Source of the DNA: Marsupella aquatica
Lineage: Eukaryota > Marchantiophyta
DNA length: 64,000 bases
Assembly (NCBI GenBank): GCA_973895155.1
Contig: OZ316896.1
Coordinates: 15,996,001-16,060,000 of the forward strand
Direction: 5' to 3'
Position numbers and translations under genes: made by a program. Under the pieces are notes generated by a model. The model ran no database searches. It was not told where the DNA came from and saw only the letters and a program-made list of their open reading frames with translations. Positions 35,878 to 46,661 of this stretch are shown piece by piece (positions within the stretch are counted from its first letter, which is position 1; each line of letters begins with the position of its first letter).

Positions 35878-37992
35878 ATGGAGGCTGGGCCACAGGTATG
35901 GGGAGAATCGGGAGCAGGAAGGCATTCTCGAAGTAACAGCAACATTCAACCTCCATGGGAATGTGACCTATCCACAGCAGCATTGAGCCCTTCCATAGCG
36001 AGCAGTAATATCCCTCTGGACACTTCTCCGTCGCAGCACCACGACAATGGTATAAGCAATAGTGGAGGCTATGGTGGTGTTTCGTATTTAGACAGTAGTT
36101 CTCTTCCTCCGTCTCCTCTGGAAAATCTGTACCGAAGAACGGCATCCTTTTCCAATTCTCGCTCACTCTCTACCTCGCCTGCCCAGCAGGAATCTCCTAG
36201 CACGTCGAATGTTCTCAACCACCAGCATGGCCGTAGTTATTCTATCTCAGGCAGCGATGGAGTCAGAAGGCAATCCGTCTCAGGCCCTCTTCCAGCTCCA
36301 GACGAACAATCCCCCATGTCTTATCGTAGGCCGTCTCTTTCTGGCCCTCTTCCTTTCTCGTCTCAAAATCCTTACGGCCTCGCCACCTTTGATAACCTTT
36401 CTCCGTGGAGCGAGTTTCACCACAGCAGAGGACCAAGTAACGGAGGATCGCCAAATCCTTACGTCAATCCATTCAGCCCGAATGGAAGCATTAGTGTGAG
36501 CAGCAGCAGTCTCAGCCCGACCAGCCTTCCCAGACCTCCGTCACATCACTCCAATGGCAATGACAGCCCCTCTCTTGCCAGCAAGGAGAAAGTGAGTAAT
36601 GGTTTTCATGGCGACGTATCTCCAAGAGGGCCTCCGGTGAGACAACTCTATGGTCATAGTAATCGTCCAGCTGACCCATTTGCCACTCATGTGGGCTCAT
36701 CTCTCCCCCCTTCTCCCTCTTCCCCATCAACAGACGAGCAGTGGGCGTCCTTCCCCAGCAGCAACAACAGCACCTCCTCCAGAACCCCAAATGGAAAGCC
36801 CCTGGCCAACGGTCTCTCGCAAAGGACTCATGGCAGATCTCCCGGGGTCCATATGAATGGTGGGTCTGGAGGAGGTGAAAATGGAGGAGCCGGTACTAAA
36901 GTGAGTCCGAATCTGTCCAGGAGCAGCAGTGTACATAATGGTGCGTTTCAAAACAACAATGGTGCCAAGGGTGGTATTCTTCCTTTCAACACCCGAGGTA
37001 CGCTCAATAGGAGTATCTCCTGCAATGGTGCAGATGACTTAGCTCGAAAATTTTCCAAAGGAAGGGGTGGACTAGGAGAAGGGGTAGTGGAAACTCTCGT
37101 TGCCCAGCTGGTATTTGCCAAGGAGAAGCCCAGCATGCTTGCGGATATGATATTCTGCCCTTCCAAGCTCTCTAGTAGCACGGCATTCAACTACTCCAAG
37201 GGCCCGTTTGCATATGCCCGGGATCTCGTAGAACGGATCCTCCTTGCGCAAGTTCATGCCCTGACTCCTTCGTTTAAGAACATGGCTCAGAAGTCAGGCG
37301 AGTTCGAGGAGGCCACGTGGGCATTGAGTCCATTCAAGATTGTCAACGTAGAGGAGCGGTTTCCCAACGAGGGGTACCGTCTTCTCCGTTTGCAAACTCA
37401 GTTTGTGGAAGCCGGGCTAGAAACCTTTGACATGCTTTGTAGTGTTCGGAAGCAATTTCCTTCTCTGTTGACATCAACGGCAAATGATCAGAGAGGAGTA
37501 GGAGCAGGTGGTGTGAATACTGCAGGATTGCTCCGTATTGCTTGCTTTGGGGGAGGTCCAGGATGCGAGGCACTTGCCATTCGTCTCTTCTTCATGAGAC
37601 TGCTTCCGCCACAAGTCCAAATGCAGGTCGATATTTTCGATCGAAGGGAGAGATGGAAGGAGATCGTTGAGAATATCTCTTTGAAGGGTGTCGGGTTGCT
37701 GACGGTCGACCTGTTCGATGTAGTCGTCCATCCAACAGGGTTGAGACAATACCGAGTTCTGTTTTTTATTGACAGCTTAGGCAGAGTCATGAAGACTCAT
37801 GGGAACGCTTGGAAGAGCCACAATTGGGCCGAGTTCTGGAGTACCTTGTTTCGAAATACGAGTCCGGGGGTGTTGGTGATTATCCACGAGACGGGCTGTC
37901 CGTGGGAGGAAATGAAACCCAAGAAAGGCTCCAATTGGTGGTGCTCGTCACTGGCGGAACAAGAGCTGGTCCACATCGTTCGGAAGATGTGA
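35878..37992 (+). CDS. Uncharacterised protein: Ser-rich N-terminus and methyltransferase-like C-terminus (704 aa, intronless)
   Basis: One open frame from ATG 35878 (in-frame stop TAA at 35854-35856) to TGA 37990-37992. Residues 1 to about 385 are Ser/Pro/Asn/Gly-rich and probably disordered. They hold repeated basophilic kinase-type sites (RRTASFS, RRQSVSGPLP, RRPSLSGPLP, LNRSISC). From about residue 390 the sequence is folded-looking: GVVETLVAQLVFAKEKPSML, then FAYARDLVERIL. Then FGGGPGCEALA at 557-567 resembles class I S-adenosylmethionine motif I, and DIFDRRERW at 585-593 carries an acidic residue where the ribose contact is expected. VLFFIDSL and VLVIIHETGCPWEEM look like later core strands. 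I do not recognise the family. The substrate is unknown, and loss of enzymatic activity is possible. The frame is strongly supported; the function is inference. Confidence 0.8.
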   Translation: MEAGPQVWGESGAGRHSRSNSNIQPPWECDLSTAALSPSIASSNIPLDTSPSQHHDNGISNSGGYGGVSYLDSSSLPPSPLENLYRRTASFSNSRSLSTSPAQQESPSTSNVLNHQHGRSYSISGSDGVRRQSVSGPLPAPDEQSPMSYRRPSLSGPLPFSSQNPYGLATFDNLSPWSEFHHSRGPSNGGSPNPYVNPFSPNGSISVSSSSLSPTSLPRPPSHHSNGNDSPSLASKEKVSNGFHGDVSPRGPPVRQLYGHSNRPADPFATHVGSSLPPSPSSPSTDEQWASFPSSNNSTSSRTPNGKPLANGLSQRTHGRSPGVHMNGGSGGGENGGAGTKVSPNLSRSSSVHNGAFQNNNGAKGGILPFNTRGTLNRSISCNGADDLARKFSKGRGGLGEGVVETLVAQLVFAKEKPSMLADMIFCPSKLSSSTAFNYSKGPFAYARDLVERILLAQVHALTPSFKNMAQKSGEFEEATWALSPFKIVNVEERFPNEGYRLLRLQTQFVEAGLETFDMLCSVRKQFPSLLTSTANDQRGVGAGGVNTAGLLRIACFGGGPGCEALAIRLFFMRLLPPQVQMQVDIFDRRERWKEIVENISLKGVGLLTVDLFDVVVHPTGLRQYRVLFFIDSLGRVMKTHGNAWKSHNWAEFWSTLFRNTSPGVLVIIHETGCPWEEMKPKKGSNWWCSSLAEQELVHIVRKM

Positions 37993-39282
37993 TTTGGCTT
38001 CAGAATACGATCCATTATACAAATTCTTAACTCGAGATTGCCTACACGCTTCCTTGCGCACAGAGTGCTCTCAATGTCGAGACAATGCACAGCTTGGGAT
38101 TATTTTGTGAGAGCTCGAAATCCTCTGAGGAAAGAATATGCGCCGGACTTTTGGATGCCGTCGCAAACTCAAGTGATGGGCTTTCCCAGAAATTACTCAA
38201 AGGAGCTCACAAAGGAGATCTTTCACCGTGCCGTGATTGGCCAGTGACTCGTCTGAAAGATCCATCAATCTGCTTCTCTGCTGATGTCTTTTGTTTCCCT
38301 CAAGTGCACCGTACATCAATTTTTTTCGTTGCGGACCTACAGTTGCCTTGTGCCATGGCACTGTCTGATAGGTGGCGTTGGGGCGTTAGTGATTTGCTCC
38401 TTTGGGGTAGTTTAGAGAATAACTACATCAAGGAGATTCGATGAGCAGCGGCCGTAGCGAAAGATCTACAGAGTTCCAGAAGTCTTAACATCGGAATTCA
38501 AACAATTCTGCTGGCAAGCAGGGAACTGCAGCTATGGGCTCGTCACAGTCGATGGATGGGTGTTTCAGAGGTGATTGTATAATTATTACTGTGATTCCAA
38601 TTCTGTGCCTGGTTGATTTTACAACGAGTTTGTACTTTGTAATCTGCTCTCAATTCCAAATTTTGCTTTCATTTGTTTAGTTTGTGATGGAATTGTCTGC
38701 TGTACGTTTACCGACAATCCAGACCTTTCTAGTTTGAGTTCTCTAATTGAAGAAGTGGCCGCGTGGGAGTGGACCCTACGAAAATACGACAGTTTGCATA
38801 GTTCAGTCACCACTTCACCTAAATGATTGGTCTTTTCTTTGTTCTATTATGTCCAGCTGTCTTCTACTGCTTCGATTAATTGCAGCTTGGCCCACCTGAT
38901 CGGTGGTCCCCTTGGACTGGGAAGCGAGGGTGTTCTTAGTCTCATAGACCTAATCTATATGTCAATTATTCATTCATTTGCTTCTGCCTGGCCCGTCATA
39001 AAGATCACAGTTGCAACATGTGGGAATTGTCGTGTGTTGCAAGTGCATCTGTGGTTACGGCACCCAAAGTTTCGCCGGCCCTACCGAATTCTGTCAACGA
39101 TAAATACCCTCGTTCGGCTGTCCAGTCCATCTAGACGACATTTAGTTTCATGTCCGACACGCGTGAACGAACAAGATTTGTTTTTTTCTATCCCGGTATT
39201 AGATTCGTTCGTATGAAAGCCGAGACTTAGATAGCCAGGTTCTCACGAGGAACGACCAAGAGAATTCGAAGAGGTGTGACCT

Positions 39283-39335
39283 TCTGAGCTCCGACCTCGT
39301 CCTTCTGAGAACCCTGAGCTCCGACCTCGTCCTTC
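39283..39335 (+). repeat. 25-bp tandem duplication
   Basis: CTGAGCTCCGACCTCGTCC occurs twice in close succession, each followed by TTCTGAG. Confidence 0.85.
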
Positions 39336-41617
39336 TGAGCTAACCCTTGTGGACGATCAGAGGGAGTTTGTTGCCCTCGTGCACCTACCCGATGCCGAAA
39401 TCTACTACTCTAGCAGTTCCACAACATTGATGATAACTTCAATCTACTCTTCCTGTTCTCTCTCTACATAATTAGTGGAGGTGTAACTTATTCACATTCA
39501 ATATAACAACCCATGGTTCGCAAAGCCGGTTGTATCGTCTCTCTTCGTTGGGTGCTCTCTAGTTGATAATCCTTACGCAAAGCATCACGTAACACTGTCG
39601 AAAGAGATTTCGATCTCTCGTGCACAGGTCATGACTTCCCATATCCCGCATTCTTTTGTCCTGCACTCTGTCCAATAACCTATTTCACACACCTAAATAT
39701 GAAAAATTGAACTCACTTCCTGTAGTCCTGGAAGTCTTGTACGGTTTGTCGATCGGACTTGGTGGAGTTTCAATTCCGATTTGTTCAATGCCTGAGGACC
39801 CGGCGTTGATGACACGCGATTGATCTTCCATGAGGTAAGTTTCTCATAGATTCGGTTCTTGCGCCTGCGGAAGTACAGCTGCTGCTCCGGCTGACGTCGA
39901 CATTCATTGAAGTTTTTCTTTTGTAAGTTGGTAGGAGCACCTGTTGTGATTGACACGCAGCGGAGGAGATAAACTGCGCGATGACTTTCTCAGACGCCTA
40001 GGCATGACAGTACAACCTGCTGCTGAGAAAAGATTTCAACGGAGAAGGAAGATCCTTCCTCGAGAAAGAACTCTCTCCCTCACTTCCTTGGAACAGCATA
40101 TTGTCACGATATGCGACGCAACTATCATGAACAGAATTCACTACAGGGAAAAGGCCCCTTTGCCTTCTCCGTTGCTTGCTATTGAATCATAACTTTCCTC
40201 CAGGCTGCGACCCGAGATCCGCGCGACATACGTACGTACTCTCACCACATGAGATTTTGTGTGCAAACAAACCACCATGGTCTTCGTGTCGTGATCTCCT
40301 TCAGTCCGGCCGCACACCATTTACACCCCAGACACACCCCACGAATACGAGATTGATGAATAGATCTTCAATGTCGATGGATCGATTGATTGGAGTGTAT
40401 AGATCACGGGTTTAGCAGGAGTCAAGTCTCCTCGCTGTACTACAGGACCCTAAGTGTGCTTCCTAGCTCTACGGTACAGCCATGCTGCCTCTTCACATCA
40501 CACAATCGATAATTCTACAACTTGGCTTGTAGAATTCAGTTCAGAACATTCCGCAAAATTTATACAGATTATATTCGGTATTCTGGATGTACGAAAAATC
40601 GCATTTGGAGTACTAGAAATGCACCCCGCCTTTGGATTAAAGCACTGTCCTTCAATTATTGTAGAAGGGGACGGCATGGTTGTACTCAGCAACACTCACC
40701 AAGAAGTACTACCTCAATCTCCATCAGACCAGCTATCAGCCGTCCAGTAGCACAAGGTCCAGCGGAACATCATCTACGGCATTAATTAATTACCTCAGTA
40801 CTGATGGTCACATAGCCCATAGTGCTCGAGGTCTACTCAACTAATTGAATGTCTAAACCGATTATACAAGAACGGGAGCCCATAATGTCACACGTAGCTG
40901 GGTGGGCTAGTTTGGGTGTAAAAACGATGAAAAATGTTGCCACTAGGTTTTTAAAAGACGGTCAAAGTAATTCCCAAAGAGCTATCTGTGGTCAATTTAC
41001 TAGATTACTGCAGTGGGGAGGCTTTCCCTTTGCCCTTCTTCTCAGTTAAGCCCATCAAGTCAAATATATCTCGAACAGATATTATCAATATTCTAACATG
41101 TTTAGGAGTGTCAAATCGCCATGAGTGAGTGGACTTGGTGGGTGGCTACTGTGTCACGCATCTGCCAGAAGTCAAGAGCCTCCCTGCATCGTCAGAATGG
41201 GATTGATGAAGACCCGGGGAGAGATTCAGGGAACAGAGATCCAGATTAGGAATGGAGGGAGGAGGAACTGTCATAGAAGACATAGGTCGATTCACATGAC
41301 GCTCGGGATATATTCCAGTTCCATTCACCTGGAGAAAGCTGAGGACGATTCTCAATGTCCAAATGGAGGAAGCTGGTTCAAAGCAAGGTGGCAGCCCACA
41401 TCCTTGGGGCAGTGTCAGGTTCAACAAACACTGCCTCAAACTGGAACACCTAGTAGCTAGGCGATCCAGATAGGACTGAATTGCCAAGATAATTAACTAC
41501 AGTGGCGCGAGACCTTAGTTGGTATTTTTCTCGAGACGGAGTACAGTCATGACAGAGAGAGTCCTTGACTGTTGTCTAGGAGTTTTTTTTGCCTTGACAA
41601 CCTAAAGCAGACGAAAA

Positions 41618-41855
41618 TAGATGTTTCTCTGGAGCTTGCAATTCTATGTTGTGTAGCCACAAAGGGACAAATACCCGGGGATCCGTCTTTCTCTCGAGCT
41701 TGCAATTCTATGTTGGGTAGCCACAAGGGGACAAATACCCGGGGATCCCACAGGGACCAGACCAGGATAGATGTTTTGCTCTGGAGCTTACAATTCTATG
41801 CTGGGTAGCCACAACGGGGCAAATACCCAGGGATCCTACAAGGACCAGACCAGGA
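41618..41855 (+). repeat. Three-copy repeat, about 65-85 bp, joined to SINE copy B
   Basis: Units near 41618-41684, 41685-41766 and 41767-41855 share GGAGCTT(G/A)CAATTCTATG, GGTAGCCACAA and AATACCC(G/A)GGGATCC. The last two add ACA(G/A)GGACCAGACCAGG. A diverged single unit appears at the same place beside SINE copy A (about 7977-8045), so the unit is probably the SINE's 3' part, amplified here. Confidence 0.8.
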
Positions 41856-42046
41856 AGGAGAGAGGATTAAAACCAGGGCCCCAAAGCCAGCCAACCAAGG
41901 GCTGAGGAGATAATCAATACTCACATCACTACACCCCACCCCCACACACACATATACCCTCCCACACCCCTTGAGTGTGGAGGGAGGATTGAACCTGGGC
42001 CTCTGGGTTCTAGGTTCATCCATTGGCCAATTGACCAAAGCCAGAG
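41760..42046 (-). mobile_element. tRNA-derived SINE-like element, copy B
   Basis: The minus strand begins near CTGGCTTTGGTCAATTGGCC. It has a box A-like TGGCCAATGGATGAACC and, about 34 bases later, a box B-like GGTTCAATCCT. A GT-rich body follows (GGGGTGTGGGAGGG, GTGTGTGTGGGGGTGGGG). Head, body and tail follow the same order as copy A at 7975-8280, with one head instead of two. Confidence 0.6.
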
Positions 42047-45000
42047 ATGGATTTTTGACTAAGTGAACCCCCAGGCCAGGATAAGATCTACCAGTCATCC
42101 CACCACGGAATATCATTGCAATTTACAATGTATATCAAATAGGGGATAGATAGGTATTTGGCTTTGGGACCAGCTATCGAAACGCATGTTGGGTCCTACC
42201 ATCAGTCCTACCGTTTGCTAGTGTTGCAGAAAGTGTGTGCCCTTTGCTCGTACTTCGAGAAGGGCATATACTACACCTTTGTTTCTTCTATTAATTGAAT
42301 CAGAGCTAGAGTAGTTTAGCTACTGTAGCTGGCGAGTTAGATTATTGATGTACCTTTGATGATGACTCCAGGGTCATCACATAGCGAGAGAGCTTTACAG
42401 CTTTTCCAGGACATCGTTGCCAACGAGTTTCGGCTGAGATAGATACTTGTACTACTGCAATTTCCGTTAGTCCCAACTTACCGTGCCTGAATGACCTGGA
42501 CGGATGCGCCATAGCTCATTACAATGGAGAGAAGTGTAAAAGTGGGAAAGCGACCTGGTGGGACTAGCGAGGAAGTACCAGGTAAACAAAAAAAGTGCGA
42601 AATGGACTAACTTATTGATGGTAACTCTTCTACCAAATAGAACAAATAAGTTTACAGACCCCACTTTGAGAGCTTTCCGGGTTCTTCATGATTGTAAAGC
42701 AATCTGGATACGTGGAAAGATTCTTATATCGATTGGAGAGATACATTGATTGAATAGATGTAGGTGTCAATTTGAATCACACGAGCCTACCCAATGGGCA
42801 TGGGGACTAAGAGGAAGTTAATGTCAGTAAGAACTTTGAGTTTTCATTGTCGTATTAAATGTAGAGGCTATAGTATCCCAAATTTCAATCGTACCGTGGG
42901 ATCAATGAAACGTTCAATTATACCGTAGTCAGTGTAACTAAAGACTTCGCTGAATTGACCTGCCTTCGGATAGACCTGTCACAAAACTAGTGGATCGATG
43001 ATCTAGTGATTTGACTAATTCACCAAAGACAATCTCAGACAAGGATCGAAATGCAGCCGCAGCGAAACCATGGTTTTCGTTTATAGTTATGTACGATCGA
43101 TTGTGCTACTTCAAGGAGATTAACGTTCTTAGGTTATCACCGATGAAGTAATTGCCAGATGATTCACCTTCCTAAAAATGATACGAGAAAGATCCTCGAT
43201 GAACATGCATTAGCAGGAATCCATTTTAGTTGTGGTTATCGTTTGACTTGAAATTAAGTTGATCGCAAAACTGTCTCTACAACATATAGTTGAATATGTG
43301 ACTTAATTACGGCTTGTGAGTGGTTGCAGACTGACTTCCCACTACCAATTTCGACTACGAGAAGATTTCTTCCAATGAGCAGAGTTTGCAATGAATACAT
43401 TATCTTTCAGTAAGGATGGTTACTGCCACAGACTTTAAAAGATTGAAGTAAATTTTGAAACCGTCCGCTAACCATTGCAGGGGAGCCTATGGATCAGCTA
43501 AAACGCTCTGATACGCGTACGTTACAAGAAGACGTAAAGTTACGGCATCGTCGTTATCATTCTACAGTATTGCAGGTAGGTAGCACATAGCTATCGTACT
43601 GGACTTCTGGCTTGTTTCAGTAATGTTGTTAGTCCCCTTCAGGTACAGTAATTACACGAATTGCACAAATTTATCAGGGCCGATATCTTAGGTACCGTCG
43701 CGACGCCACGTGCATTGAGACAGGAAATAGTACCGCGCTATCCCTGGAGCGCAGAGCCGCAGACAGCCTAGATATTGTTCGCAGACCACGGAAGTCATTC
43801 AACTCCCTATCTCACTGTCTACCAATGCTCTCCCAATAAGTTCGTTAGAGTCATCGATCCCTAGCTCTCGAAGGCAGAAACCCGCATTGCAACTCTATGC
43901 TCGTCATTCTTCTGTACCCCCATCCTTCGCTTGCATTGTTGTAACAAATTTTCCGCTCAGAAACTGCAGCTAACACCACTTTAGGGTCGGTCATCACTTA
44001 ACCTGAACACATTCATCTTGGACGTGACCAAAAATTTAACCGAAATTTCGATACAATTGCGGCATAAATTTACTACCCAATGACCAATGTGCAAAGCCAA
44101 CACATTCATTGTAATTGTCAGGTTTGTGGAAAATGCATTTTTTCTTCTCGTATCTGAGAAATGACTAGACTTAAAGTCACTCAGGCTGATGATATCAATA
44201 CATCTATGAGGCAAGCAAGAAACTACAGTACATTTGGCCCAAGGTTTATGGCGAGTGAGGGATACTACAGGTAGCTAGGAGGGGTCGTTAAATGAATATA
44301 TAGATATGAGTCACATTGATGACAGCGGGAACAGAACGAAAGAAGATGTCCATTCTTTTTCCATGTCTGACCCCAACTTTCTATTGTATCCTAGGACGAA
44401 AGTTTGCAAAGCTTGCAACTCGAAAACAATTCATTACTAAACATTTTGAGGTAGGCACATTTATTCATTCATTCATTGCAGTACGTGTACATCATTCGGC
44501 AAGAATTCTGTGGCATGAATGAGCCGGGTGACAGGATCCCACTTGCGGCCATCCAATCGGAGCTCAGTTCTTCCCATTATTTAGTTTTTTCAAACCACAA
44601 GTTGCCAATCAAGCTGATCCCATCCAGCGAGAGGAGCAATCTTCTACCACATTTTCGTCCCCATCTATTTCAATCGATTGATCATTCATGCAAGCCTACA
44701 ATTTCCGACACTGGAAAATTGATGTACAACCCCATAAGAATTTGTATGATGACGTTGGCTCGTCGATCTCCACGATTTCCTGCCTTTTGGAATCATACAT
44801 GGGCTCACACGGTGATCACACTGGATCTTGTCAAGTGGGCATTAGATATTTTCTGACCGGCTTATGACATTCTACTTATTTGACTGCTTCTGCACAGCAT
44901 CAGTCTCACTACTGTTGGGCTACAGTTTTCATCGTGCGCTCAGTATCTGTAAGTTATAATTCACAGGACAGTCTTCGCCATTCATGTGTTTCTCCCCGCT

Positions 45001-46661
45001 GCAGTTGTGATTCGAGCACTGTAGTACGGTAAATCACTGTCAGGAGGCCGGGCAGACGGACGGTGTACGGAACAACCGACCATCCAAGATCCCAAACACG
45101 GTGCATAACACAAAGGAGAGGAGCACCGGGAGTCCGGGACCCACCGACAGATTTACTTAAAGATGGTTCTCTAATCAGCGTCATGAACTATCGGTACAGT
45201 ATATGAACTGGGAAAAGTGAAGTGCAGTCCTGTGTAATGCAGGTCAGTCCCTGCAAGCGTGAAGAAGCAATACCTACCAAAAGGGTACAGTACCTTAATT
45301 TTACGAATCGGATCGGAACTTGGTGTTCAGATAAGAATCATTGCATGGTGTAGACGAGGGTCCAGCTTGGAGATGATCAGTGATCCAGATTGTGGCTCAA
45401 TGTGCAGGCCCTTAACATCAATTTGCAGGCAAATGCACAAGACATACGACAGTCGAGAGCTACATATACATGTCTGCACACCATGGGAACACGAGCATCT
45501 GAAATGTAGCTCCATCCCGAGTTCCAACTATATCGTCCTCCATGATAGCTGGAATTCTGGATCTTACTGAACCGGTTTATTTACCTCATGAATCCCTCCA
45601 CTAGTAGATTATACAAATCGCAAATCCGATACTTTCAAGTGCATTGTTCTAGTTAAAAACTCATATTAAATAGGTAACAAAAAAGACCAAGCATCATTTT
45701 CGCAGATTTTCGAATTTGATGGTCCGATAGCCATATTCAGAATCAAGAAAAATTCAGATAAGCTGTGTCCTCTGAACTGCCAGACTAGTAAAACACACTA
45801 ATCTCAACACGGACTGGGCTTCATTTTCAGTATCTCCTGCCTTGGAACCCACCATTTCGACGCAGATTTTCAAATCAGTGTCGTTGCTACTTCACAATCT
45901 AGGACTTGTAATCTGTCTTTTCGAAGGCTGATTGATTGGATTTGGGCTTTCTTGCAATGGCTCTCCTTGTGAAGATTTAGGCTTCAGGAACCTACAACAC
46001 CTTTCTTGTCACAAATTATGTCTCTGCTAATGGATGTGTTGCTAACGAATTGAGGCAGGGTTCATGTCCGTCAGGGTCATGTTCTGGTTTAGAGTTCCCC
46101 CTCGGAAGTTTCTTCCTCCCAAGAAACTGTACAAAATGAGTAATACACCAGTTACTTTCTTTGTGCAATTAAATATGACATAATGGGGGTGCAAGCTCTC
46201 GCGGTGTAAGTATAGAAGATGAAGAGAATGAAGGAAAGAATGAATCTTATACGCCAAGCATCTCTTTTGGGGTGTTTGACATCCAACTCCCATCCCCTTA
46301 CTTCGATCTCCATATCAGGTCAGCTATATTGTCCACTCCCACAATGAAGCAAAAAGTCCAAATCACAGAGTTCTTTGAAGCTGAAATCCTGGACCAAATC
46401 TGCTATAATATACAATAATATGAGGGAGATTCCAATTTCTCCATAATAGAATACAAATTGCCTGCCTATCCCTAAATCCAACAGGGATTAATGCTAGAGA
46501 GCATAGAGCATACCTCAAGGGACAGAACACAGGACAGCCAACATTCCGAGAGGCATTCACAAGTATCCGGAAATGAGCCCTCCAGTACTAACACTGGTAT
46601 GTCACTGGGAGACAATTCTGTGACTAATTATCACAAAACCCGTTTCACTAAATCTCGATTA

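Larger units (their letters stand above)
37993..46661. other. Long stretch without a supported gene
   Basis: I see no exon series or domain. It contains a 25-bp duplication near 39283-39335 (CTGAGCTCCGACCTCGTCC twice), the three-copy repeat at 41618-41855 and the second SINE copy. The open frames at 40454-40750 and 44476-44856 are the longest with plausible composition, but I cannot assign them. Confidence 0.5.

Noticed and set aside
44476-44856. Plus-strand frame of 126 codons
   Set aside because: Longest frame in its area, but with no recognisable motif or splice context.
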